A stretch of 6,554 nucleotides of DNA from Alphaproteobacteria bacterium (GTDB lineage Bacteria > Pseudomonadota > Alphaproteobacteria > Micropepsales > Micropepsaceae): the NCBI GenBank assembly GCA_017307315.1, contig JAFKFF010000325.1, positions 1 through 6,554 on the forward strand, read 5' to 3'. Shown here piece by piece: positions 1 to 6,176 of this stretch. How positions within the stretch are numbered: position 1 is the first letter of the stretch; every line of letters begins with the position of its first letter. Made by a program: the position numbers and the translations under genes. A model generated the notes under the pieces. The model saw only the letters and a program-made list of their open reading frames with translations. It did no database searches and had not been told where the DNA came from.

Positions 1-417
1 CGGCAAGTCAGCCCGACCGATCAGCGCGCGCGCCCGAACCTGGTCGGGAGAGGCCTGGCCTTCGCCATGGAAAGGCGGGTTGGCCAGCACGCAGTCATAT
101 TCGCGCTTGAATTCCAGCGGCAGGGCGAAGGCATTGGCGACGGCGAAATGCACCCGCGCCTGCATCCCGTTGGCGGCGGCATTCTCGACCGCGAGCCGCA
201 CGAGATCCGGCTCGATCTCCAGTCCCGTGACGGAAATCGCGGGCAAGCGCAATGCCAGGCACAGGCTGGCGGTACCCGCTCCCGCGCCCAATTCCAGCGC
301 GGTGGCGCCATCGGGCACGGCGGCCGCCAGCATCACCGCCTCCAATCCGCCGCGAAAGCCTTGCGCCGGCTGGCGGACGATCACGCGTCCATTGAGAAAT
401 CTATCTGGTGCTTCCAC
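1..417 (-). CDS. SAM-dependent methyltransferase, TrmN6/YfiC-like (partial, C-terminus beyond left edge)
   Basis: Rossmann-fold methyltransferase that probably methylates an adenine N6. In the best-known relative, E. coli YfiC/TrmN6, the target is A37 of tRNA1(Val), in the cytoplasm. The 139 visible codons read without a stop. They show the family's opening 'DRFLNGRVIVRQPAQGFRGG' (residues 5-24), a SAM-binding glycine motif LELGAGAGT (41-49), the acidic end of the second strand in GLEIEPD, and a catalytic NPPF tetrad (113-116) typical of N6-adenine and amide methyltransferases. The start is a GTG at 417. No in-frame ATG lies close upstream, and GAGG sits about 9 bases before the GTG, overlapping the stop of the preceding gene. 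That gene ends 10 bases upstream, so the two are very likely co-transcribed. The substrate is inferred from the family. A protein or other RNA target cannot be excluded. Confidence 0.86.
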   Translation of the reverse strand, partial: MEAPDRFLNGRVIVRQPAQGFRGGLEAVMLAAAVPDGATALELGAGAGTASLCLALRLPAISVTGLEIEPDLVRLAVENAAANGMQARVHFAVANAFALPLEFKREYDCVLANPPFHGEGQASPDQVRARALIGRADLP

Positions 418-427
418 GCAATCGCCC

Positions 428-682
428 TCACGGCATCGCTTCGGGAACAGCTGCACGCAGGAGTTTTTCGGCGCGGGAAAAATCCTCGTCCGCCACCATC
501 AAGCGGCGCGGCACCATCGCCATGCTGCCGTCCATGATGCTGGCATGGGTATCGAAGATCACCGCCTCGATCCCGGCTTCCTCGAGAACGTGGCTGGCAT
601 AGCTCAGGACCACCGGATTGTTGGATTTCAGCACCGCCCGCATGAGCGATGTATAGACCGAAACGCGGGCCTGCCGCGACAT
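428..682 (-). CDS. DUF2007 family small protein (putative signal-transducing protein)
   Basis: Small soluble protein of 84 residues from this start. The core matches the DUF2007 pattern: 'NNPVVLSYASHVLEEAGIEA' (residues 21-40), an acidic turn IFDTHAS, MDGS, then PRRLMVADEDFSRAEKLL. Database names call this family a 'putative signal transducing protein', but its biochemical role is unknown to me and I see no catalytic motif. Two starts compete. The ATG at 682 has GGAAG about 10 bases upstream. The ATG at 643 would give 71 residues and matches where I recall homologues beginning (M-R-A-V-L-K-S-N-N-P), but has no visible ribosome binding site. I report the longer form because it has the only Shine-Dalgarno-like sequence. 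The methyltransferase gene follows 10 bases after the TGA stop, suggesting a two-gene operon read away from the polyprenyl synthase. Confidence 0.82.
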   Translation of the reverse strand: MSRQARVSVYTSLMRAVLKSNNPVVLSYASHVLEEAGIEAVIFDTHASIMDGSMAMVPRRLMVADEDFSRAEKLLRAAVPEAMP

Positions 683-705
683 CCTGCGACATCTTCCGCC
701 GCTGC

Positions 706-735
706 TTGACCCTGCTTCCGGGACGTTCTTATTGT
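706..735 (+). promoter_or_regulatory. Sigma-70-type promoter for the polyprenyl diphosphate synthase gene
   Basis: TTGACC at 706-711 (CTTGAC at 705-710 in the form common in alphaproteobacteria) is followed after 18 bases by TATTGT at 730-735. This places transcription start near 742 and leaves a leader of about 22 bases before the ATG at 764. It lies in the 81-base gap between two divergent genes and points toward the synthase. The assignment rests on consensus matching only. Confidence 0.6.
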
Positions 736-763
736 CAGCCCCGAAAAGGCCCGTCCAAGGGCG

Positions 764-1795
764 ATGTGGGTTTCGGCAATGCTGAAGGAAGACAAGGTGG
801 CGTCAAGCCCCGCCGGGATTTCACCGGTGGAGCGGCTGAACGCACTGGTCGGCCCCGACATGAAAGCCGCCGACCGCTTGATCCACAAAGGCATGGCGTC
901 CAGCGTCGAATTGATTCCCGACCTGGCGCGGCACCTGATCGAATCCGGCGGCAAGCGCCTGCGTCCGCTTCTGACCCTGGCCGCGGCGAAAGCCGGCGGC
1001 TATCAGGGCGAAGGCCATGTCCGGCTGGCGGCGGCGGTGGAATTCATCCATACCGCGACGCTCCTGCATGACGATGTCGTGGACGAAAGCGCGCTCCGGC
1101 GCGGCAAGGTTTCCGCCAATCTGGTGTGGGGGAACAAGCCCAGCGTCCTGGTGGGCGACTATCTGTTTTCGCGCGCCTTCCAGCTGATGGTGGAGACCGG
1201 CAACCTCACGGTGCTGGATATCCTGTCGGGCGCCAGCGCCGTCATCGCCGAAGGCGAGGTCATGCAGCTGGGTTCCTCCAACAATCTCGCGGTGACCGAA
1301 GCGCACTACATGAAAGTGGTGTCGGCGAAGACGGCCGCCCTCTTCTCCGCCGCCGCGGAAGGCGGCGCGGTGCTCGCCGGCCGCGATCGTCGTTTCGTCG
1401 ACGCGATGCGGACCTATGGCGAAAATCTCGGCATCGCTTTTCAACTGGTCGATGACGCGCTGGATTACTCGGGCCGCCAGGCGCTGATGGGCAAATCGGT
1501 GGGCGACGATTTCCGCGAAGCCAAAATGACCCTGCCGATCATCCTGTCGGTGGCGCGCGCCGACGAGACGGCGCGAAACTTCTGGAAACGGGTGATCGAA
1601 ACCGGCAACCAGACCGAGGCGGACTTGCACCATGCCATCACCCTGGTGGAACAGACCGGCTCGATCCAGGAGACCATGCGCCGGGCCCGCGCCTATGCCG
1701 ACATCGCCAAAGAGGCGCTGAGGGTGCTGCCGGAAAGCGAAATTCGCAGCGCCTTATCGGATATCGCAGACTTCTGCGTCGAGCGCGCCTACTAA
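764..1795 (+). CDS. ispB: Long-chain all-trans polyprenyl diphosphate synthase (octaprenyl/decaprenyl type)
   Basis: Condenses IPP units onto an allylic primer to make the long isoprenoid tail of ubiquinone, in the cytoplasm. The 343 residues carry the full trans-prenyltransferase signature: GGKRLRP (62-68), first aspartate-rich motif DDVVD (103-107) in LLHDDVVDES, then RRGK, VWGNKPSVLVGDY (121-133), the SAKT lysine-threonine pair (187-190), second aspartate-rich motif DDALD (230-234) in FQLVDDALDYSG, and GKSVGDDFREAKMTLP (243-258). The fifth residue before the first motif is alanine (98), not a bulky aromatic, which fits a long-chain rather than a geranyl/farnesyl enzyme. Chain length is not readable; C50 (ddsA-like, for Q10) is likeliest in this class. 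The start at 764 follows AAGGG very closely; the ATG at 779 is an alternative. A promoter lies at 706-735. The gene converges on ispE with 6 bases between stops. Confidence 0.94.
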   Translation: MWVSAMLKEDKVASSPAGISPVERLNALVGPDMKAADRLIHKGMASSVELIPDLARHLIESGGKRLRPLLTLAAAKAGGYQGEGHVRLAAAVEFIHTATLLHDDVVDESALRRGKVSANLVWGNKPSVLVGDYLFSRAFQLMVETGNLTVLDILSGASAVIAEGEVMQLGSSNNLAVTEAHYMKVVSAKTAALFSAAAEGGAVLAGRDRRFVDAMRTYGENLGIAFQLVDDALDYSGRQALMGKSVGDDFREAKMTLPIILSVARADETARNFWKRVIETGNQTEADLHHAITLVEQTGSIQETMRRARAYADIAKEALRVLPESEIRSALSDIADFCVERAY

Positions 1796-1801
1796 GATCG
1801 T

Positions 1802-2734
1802 TTAGAGGCCTTCGGGCGTGGGGCCGATATCGCGTCCCTGCCCTTCCTGCACGATATTGCGACCGGGCACCGACGTCGCCTGCACCCACCAGCCGGGCTG
1901 CCTTACCCGCAGCATCGCCGCCGCCCGCGCGCAGCCATCGTCATCGGGCATCAGGGCAAAACAGGTCGCGCCCGACCCCGACATGCGCACGAACAAAGCG
2001 CCGGGCAGCGCCTTCAGGACCGAGAGGACTTCGCCGATGACCGGCGCCTGGGCGACCGCCGGGGCTTCCAGGTCATTGGCGGTGATTTCCAGGAACCGCA
2101 AGAGATCGGCCAGGTCGGTGAAGCGGCCGCGCGGCAACGCCATCTCCACGCCGCGCCGCTCCTGCAAAGCGGCAAAAACGTCCCTGGTCGGAATCTTCAC
2201 GCCGGGGTTGACCAGAAGCAGTGGCAGGCGCGGCAAGGCTTCGACGGGGCTGAGGATTTCGCCGCGCCCGGCCATGAAGGCGGGACGGCTCAGAACGCAG
2301 ACCGGGATGTCGGAGCCCAGCTGGGCGGCAATCTCGCGCAGGGCATCTTCGTCCGCCTCCATTCGCCATAGCCCGGCCAGGGCGCGCAAGGCCGCCGCCG
2401 CATCGGCGCTGCCGCCGCCGATGCCCGAAGCCACCGGCAGGTTCTTGGTCAGTCTCAGGCGGGCTCCGGCCGGCCGGCCGCCATGGGCGGCCAGTGCACG
2501 CGCGGCCTTGAGCACCAGATTGTCATCCTCGCCCGCCAAGCCGTCCGCGAACGGCCCGTCCAACACCAGCGAAAGATCGTCCGCCTCCTCGACCGACAGA
2601 TCGTCCGCAGTCTCGGTGAAGACCGCCAGGCTCTGCAGCGGATGAAATCCGTCCGTCCGCCGCTCGCCGACATGGAGAAACAGATTGATCTTGGCCTGCG
2701 CCTGGAGCGCGGCGCGCACGCCGGACGGCCGCAT
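1802..2734 (-). CDS. ispE: 4-diphosphocytidyl-2-C-methyl-D-erythritol kinase
   Basis: GHMP-family kinase that phosphorylates CDP-ME with ATP to give CDP-ME 2-phosphate, a mid step of the MEP pathway to IPP and DMAPP. The 310 residues show AKINLFLHV (14-22) with the conserved lysine K15, the glycine-rich ATP loop PVASGIGGGSAD (100-111), the GSDIPV segment holding the likely catalytic aspartate (D142, equivalent to D141 of E. coli), and the C-terminal GHMP motif MSGSGATCFAL (251-261). The open frame extends 40 codons upstream. The ATG at 2734 is chosen because it overlaps the TAA of the TPR gene by one base (TAATG) and puts the AKIN motif at its usual distance from the N-terminus. E. coli IspE has 283 residues; the excess here is largely a tail after WWVQA (282-286). 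It is last in the operon with ETF-QO and the TPR lipoprotein, and I see no terminator hairpin after it. Confidence 0.95.
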   Translation of the reverse strand: MRPSGVRAALQAQAKINLFLHVGERRTDGFHPLQSLAVFTETADDLSVEEADDLSLVLDGPFADGLAGEDDNLVLKAARALAAHGGRPAGARLRLTKNLPVASGIGGGSADAAAALRALAGLWRMEADEDALREIAAQLGSDIPVCVLSRPAFMAGRGEILSPVEALPRLPLLLVNPGVKIPTRDVFAALQERRGVEMALPRGRFTDLADLLRFLEITANDLEAPAVAQAPVIGEVLSVLKALPGALFVRMSGSGATCFALMPDDDGCARAAAMLRVRQPGWWVQATSVPGRNIVQEGQGRDIGPTPEGL

Positions 2735-2736
2735 TA
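2732..2736 (-). promoter_or_regulatory. TAATG stop-start overlap coupling the TPR lipoprotein to ispE
   Basis: Read on the minus strand, the TAA stop of the TPR gene (2736-2734) shares its last A with the ATG of ispE (2734-2732). Only a weak purine stretch (GCGGGATA) precedes the ATG, so ispE translation probably relies on ribosomes finishing the upstream gene. The overlap is seen directly; the coupling is inferred. Confidence 0.7.
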
Positions 2737-4428
2737 TCCCGCAAGTCCCGTCTTGAGCTTCTGCTCGATCTCGGCCTTTTCGCTGCCTTCGGCATTGAAG
2801 GTCAGGGCATGGTTCCATTGGTAGCGCGCTTCCAGCCTGCGACCGGCCTTCCACAGCGCATCGCCCAGATGATTGTTCACGGTCGGGTCTCCCGGAACCA
2901 ACAGCACCGCCGCTTCCAGAGTCCGCGTGGCATCGTCGTACCGCCCGAGCCGGTAATAGGCCCAGCCGACGCTGTCCACGATATAGCCGTCATAGGGTCT
3001 CAATTGGCGGGCCTTTTCCAGCATCGTCAACGCTTCGGGAATGTTCTCGTTGCGATCGACCCAGGAATAACCCAGGAAATTGAGCAATTCCGGCTGCTCC
3101 GGCGACAATTTGAGCGCCAACTTGATGTCGGCTTCCGCTTTTTCCCAATTTTTCACCGCGCTTTCGGCCATGGCGCGGGCATAGAAGAGCGGCCAATCGC
3201 GCTTCTCCGGTGCGCCCAGCGCTTTCTCGGCGCGGTCATAGGCATCGATCGCCGCCGCATATTTCTCCTCGCCGCGATAGGCGTCTCCCAGTGCGATCCA
3301 GTTCTCCGCCTCGCCCGGAAAATCCGCCGCCAGCGTCCGCAACTGCTCGGTCGCCGCGCTCTTGCGGTCCAGGCGCGATTCATCGACCGCCGCTTGCGTC
3401 GCCGCCATGCGATAATAGGGCGAGCTTTTGTCGATCTTGCGATAGACCGCCACCGCGTCTTCGTAGCGCCCCAAATTCTCGAACCGGCTCGCCAGCAGCA
3501 GATCGGCCAAGGCCAGATCGGGGCGCAGATAGAGCGCCATCCTGAGATAGAGGATCGAGACGTCTGCGCCCTGGCGGTCGTTCAGGGACGCGGCCATGCC
3601 GAACAGGCTTTCGGCGACACCATCCTCGGGCCCGCGCAGGAACGGATCGGGCTTCCTGTTCGCCGCGATCCGCGCCAGGCCCTGCTGCACCACGGGCGTC
3701 AAGGCGCTTTCGGCCTGATGCTTTTCATAAAGCGCGCGCGCATCCTCCCGCCGGCCCGCCCGCTCCAGATAGTTCCCATAAGCCTGAACCACGCGCGGAC
3801 TGGTGCGGTTGGCGGCCAGAGCCTTCTGGTAATCGGCATCCGCCTGCGCCTGCCCGAGATAATCGGCGATCAGGGCGGAGTGAAAAGCGGCGAGCGATTC
3901 CGCGCCGCTTTGCGCGGCAAGGGCCTTCATGTCGGCGGCCGCGCCGGCCGCGTCGCCGCTGGCTGCGGCAGCCCAGCCGTCGAACAAGGAAACCACCAAT
4001 GTCTGAAAAGGTCCCTTGGCGGACAAGGAAAGGTGCTTGCGCGCGTCGGCATAATTCTTGTGCTTGAAGGCGATCACCGCCAAGGCGAGCCGCGCGGAGC
4101 GGTCGTCCGGGGATTTGGCGACGATCGCGGTCGCATATTTCCCCGCCCCTTCCAGATCGCCGGATGCGGCGGTGTAGAAAAAAGTCAGCGGCAAAATATC
4201 GGGATTGTCAGGGTCGTTCTTCAGGCTCCGGCTGTAATAGCGCGCCGCTTCCGGCATGGCGTGCTGCCCCGCCGCGAAGCGCGCCGAAAGATAGGTCCCG
4301 AAGGCATTCTGTTCCCGGCTCTCGCCGCCCGTCGCGGAACGGCCGATTGAGGGCATGCTGCTGCAGCCTGTCAGCAGCATCGCGGCCGCCAGCGGAGCGA
4401 TCACAAGCGGAAGGGGGCAGATCTTCAA
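2734..4428 (-). CDS. Tetratricopeptide-repeat lipoprotein of unknown function
   Basis: A 564-residue TPR protein probably anchored to the outer membrane facing the periplasm. Residues 1-22 form a lipoprotein signal peptide: hydrophobic core 5-19, lipobox LTGC, with C22 as lipid-bearing cysteine and Ser at +2, which does not match the inner-membrane retention signal. The rest is nearly all alpha-helical repeat. Clear units lie at about 272-305, 306-339, 374-407, 412-445, 446-480, 481-514 and 515-548, with more degenerate ones before. The last three, with GWAYYRLGRYDDA and LGDALWKAGRRLEA, match the consensus best. No enzymatic domain is visible; such repeats usually serve as protein-binding scaffolds. 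The start is a TTG at 4428, supported by GAGG (4437-4434) five bases upstream and by the complete signal peptide that follows. It sits 7 bases after the ETF-QO gene and overlaps ispE by one base, so it is the middle gene of an operon. Partner and role are unknown. Confidence 0.9.
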   Translation of the reverse strand: MKICPLPLVIAPLAAAMLLTGCSSMPSIGRSATGGESREQNAFGTYLSARFAAGQHAMPEAARYYSRSLKNDPDNPDILPLTFFYTAASGDLEGAGKYATAIVAKSPDDRSARLALAVIAFKHKNYADARKHLSLSAKGPFQTLVVSLFDGWAAAASGDAAGAAADMKALAAQSGAESLAAFHSALIADYLGQAQADADYQKALAANRTSPRVVQAYGNYLERAGRREDARALYEKHQAESALTPVVQQGLARIAANRKPDPFLRGPEDGVAESLFGMAASLNDRQGADVSILYLRMALYLRPDLALADLLLASRFENLGRYEDAVAVYRKIDKSSPYYRMAATQAAVDESRLDRKSAATEQLRTLAADFPGEAENWIALGDAYRGEEKYAAAIDAYDRAEKALGAPEKRDWPLFYARAMAESAVKNWEKAEADIKLALKLSPEQPELLNFLGYSWVDRNENIPEALTMLEKARQLRPYDGYIVDSVGWAYYRLGRYDDATRTLEAAVLLVPGDPTVNNHLGDALWKAGRRLEARYQWNHALTFNAEGSEKAEIEQKLKTGLAG

Positions 4429-4433
4429 GCGTG

Positions 4434-4437
4434 CCTC
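4434..4437 (-). promoter_or_regulatory. Ribosome binding site supporting the TTG start of the TPR lipoprotein
   Basis: On the minus strand, GAGG overlaps the TGA stop of ETF-QO (4438-4436) and lies 5 bases before the TTG at 4428. This is standard Shine-Dalgarno spacing and the main reason to accept a TTG start, since no in-frame ATG comes early enough to keep the signal peptide. Confidence 0.6.
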
Positions 4438-6091
4438 ACATGTTGGAATAATTGGGTCCGCCGCCGCCTTCCGGCGTCACCCAGGTGATATTCTGCGCCG
4501 GATCCTTGATATCGCAGGTTTTGCAATGAACGCAGTTCTGCGCATTGATCTGGAATCTCGGTGCTCCGGCTTCCTCTATCACTTCGTAAACCCCGGCGGG
4601 ACAATAGCGCTGAGCCGGTTCCCCATACTCCGGCAGATTGACATTAATCGGAATTGCGGGATCGCGCAGCACCAGATGCACCGGCTGGTCTTCCTCGTGA
4701 TTGGTGCTGGAAAGAAAAACGCTGGAAAGCCGGTCGAATGTCAGCTTTCCGTCCGGCCTGGGATAGGCGATGGGCGGTGAATCTTTCGCTTTTTTCAGGC
4801 CGGCATGGTCCGGCCCGCCATGGCGCATGGTTCCGAAAAAGGAGAAGCCCAGAAGCTGGTTGGTCCACAAATCCAGCCCGATGAAAGGCAGCGCCAGGAG
4901 CGTTCCCAGTTTCGACCACAGCGGCTTGGCATTGCGGACCAGCTTGAGGTCCCGGGCGACGGCGCTGGCCGCATAGGCTTTGTCGTAAGCCTCCAGCGTA
5001 TCGTTCGCCCGGCCTTGCGCGATGGCGGCGAACGCGGCCTCGGCCGCCATCATCCCGGTTTCGATGGCATTGTGGCTGCCCTTGATGCGCGGCAGATTGA
5101 CGAAGCCCGCGGCACAGCCGATCAGCGCCCCGCCCGGAAAGGACAGTTTGGGCACCGACTGGAAACCACCTTCGGTGATGGCGCGGGCGCCATAGCCGAT
5201 GCGTTTGCTCCCTTCGAGAATGCGCCGGATGGCGGGATGGGTCTTGGCGCGCTGGAATTCCTGGAAGGGATCAATCCAGGGGTTCTTGTAGTTGAGATGC
5301 ACCACAAAACCGATGGAGCAATAATTCTCGCCCCAGTGATACATGAAGAGACCGCCGCCGGTGTCGTTGGCGAGCGGCCAGCCCATGCCGTGCGCCACCA
5401 GGCCCTTCCGGTGGGTCTCCTTCGGCAATTCCCACAATTCCTTCAGGCCGATGCCGAATTTCTGCGGCTCGCGGCCCTCATGCAGTCCGAAGCGCTCCCC
5501 CAGAATCTTGGACAAGGAACCGCGGGCACCTTCCGCGAACAGGGTGTATTTGCCCCGAAGCGCCATGCCCGGCTGATAGTCCGGCTTGTGATGGCCGTCC
5601 TTCGCCACGCCCAGATCGCCCGTGATCACGCCCCTGACAACGTCATTCTCGATAATGAGGTCGTGGGCGGGAAAGCCGGGATAGATCTCCACGCCCAGCG
5701 CCTCGGCCTGTTGTCCCAGCCAGCGGCAGAGATTGGACAGGCTGACGATGTAATTGCCGCGATTGTGCATCAGCGGCGGAAGCAGGAAATGCGGAAAGCA
5801 AAATGCCCTGGTGCGAGTGTAGAAATAAAAGCGATCGTCGGTCACCCTGGTCTCGACGGGAGCCCCTTTTTCCTTCCAGTCCGGAATGAGGACATTCAAG
5901 CTGCGGGGGTCCAAAACGGCGCCGGACAGGATATGAGCGCCGATTTCCGAGCCCTTCTCCAGCACGCAAACGCTGATCTCCCTGCCCCGCTCCGCCGAAA
6001 GCTGCTTCAGCCGGATCGCGGCGGACAAGCCGGCCGGCCCGCCGCCCACGACGACGACGTCATATTCCATGCTTTCGCGCTGATCGGTCAT
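4436..6091 (-). CDS. Electron-transfer flavoprotein:ubiquinone oxidoreductase (ETF-QO)
   Basis: Membrane-associated FAD and [4Fe-4S] enzyme that takes electrons from reduced ETF, charged by acyl-CoA and amino-acid dehydrogenases, and reduces ubiquinone. From the ATG at 6091 it has 551 residues. Visible are the FAD Rossmann motif VVVVGGGPAGLSAA (12-25), LEKGSEIGAHILSGAV (44-59), a central GIGLKELWE segment (213-221), GCAAGFVNLPRIKGSHNA (325-342), and a C-terminal ferredoxin-like part with cluster cysteines C497 (RYCPAGVYE) and C520, C523, C526 (NCVHCKTCDIKDP). It ends in PNYSNM, as I recall for this family. The frame opens further up with a GTG at 6127, adding 12 residues. The ATG at 6091 is preferred because MTDQRESMEYDVVVV resembles the N-terminus I recall for alphaproteobacterial homologues, although neither start has a good ribosome binding site. 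First gene of an operon with the TPR lipoprotein and ispE; divergent from the glycosylase. Confidence 0.95.
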   Translation of the reverse strand: MTDQRESMEYDVVVVGGGPAGLSAAIRLKQLSAERGREISVCVLEKGSEIGAHILSGAVLDPRSLNVLIPDWKEKGAPVETRVTDDRFYFYTRTRAFCFPHFLLPPLMHNRGNYIVSLSNLCRWLGQQAEALGVEIYPGFPAHDLIIENDVVRGVITGDLGVAKDGHHKPDYQPGMALRGKYTLFAEGARGSLSKILGERFGLHEGREPQKFGIGLKELWELPKETHRKGLVAHGMGWPLANDTGGGLFMYHWGENYCSIGFVVHLNYKNPWIDPFQEFQRAKTHPAIRRILEGSKRIGYGARAITEGGFQSVPKLSFPGGALIGCAAGFVNLPRIKGSHNAIETGMMAAEAAFAAIAQGRANDTLEAYDKAYAASAVARDLKLVRNAKPLWSKLGTLLALPFIGLDLWTNQLLGFSFFGTMRHGGPDHAGLKKAKDSPPIAYPRPDGKLTFDRLSSVFLSSTNHEEDQPVHLVLRDPAIPINVNLPEYGEPAQRYCPAGVYEVIEEAGAPRFQINAQNCVHCKTCDIKDPAQNITWVTPEGGGGPNYSNM

Positions 6092-6176
6092 CGGAATCGG
6101 TGGATTTCTGCGGCGATCATTTAACACCGCCCGAAGCGGCCTGTCGCCGGAGCCGTCCAGCCTTTAAAAGGAAGAC
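6092..6176. other. Divergent intergenic region between ETF-QO and uracil-DNA glycosylase
   Basis: This 85-base gap must hold the start signals of both flanking genes, but I find no convincing promoter pair. TTAACA at 6121-6126 resembles a -35 box but has no -10 partner at 16-18 bases. TTTAAA at 6163-6168 is too close to the ATG at 6177 to serve as its -10. The 11-base palindrome CCTTTAAAAGG (6161-6171) overlaps the ribosome binding site of the glycosylase and may be chance. If the GTG at 6127 is the true ETF-QO start, the gap shrinks to 49 bases. Confidence 0.4.
6169..6174 (+). promoter_or_regulatory. Ribosome binding site of the uracil-DNA glycosylase gene
   Basis: AGGAAG within AAAAGGAAGAC directly precedes the ATG at 6177, with 4 bases between the AGGA core and the start codon. 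It is the clearest Shine-Dalgarno sequence in the window and fixes the start of this gene. Confidence 0.7.

Noticed and set aside
80..709. A 209-codon plus-strand frame covering the methyltransferase and DUF2007 genes.
   Set aside because: It runs antisense to two genes with recognisable motifs (NPPF, LELGAGAGT, and the DUF2007 core), and its own translation is Ser/Arg/Ala-rich without any domain.
710..760. A possible minus-strand promoter for the DUF2007 gene (TTGGAC with GACAAT 16 bases on).
   Set aside because: Only half of each hexamer matches the consensus, and the region overlaps a much better plus-strand promoter. The gene must have a promoter, but I cannot place it.
821..1633. A 270-codon open frame on the minus strand inside the polyprenyl synthase gene.
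   Set aside because: Low-complexity His, Arg and Gln-rich shadow of a gene with complete catalytic motifs.
2809..4350. A 513-codon open frame on the plus strand opposite the TPR lipoprotein gene.
   Set aside because: It is an antisense shadow. The product is rich in Arg, His and Gln with no recognisable domain, while the opposite strand encodes a clear lipoprotein with TPR units. Long antisense frames are common in GC-rich DNA.
4805..6124. A 439-codon open frame on the plus strand opposite ETF-QO.
   Set aside because: The opposite strand carries every ETF-QO motif including the cluster cysteines. The plus-strand product has no family resemblance and would overlap the whole gene.
6127..6140. 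A small hairpin CCGC-loop-GCGG just upstream of the GTG at 6127.
   Set aside because: The four-base stem has no T-run and sits in GC-rich DNA, where such matches are frequent by chance.
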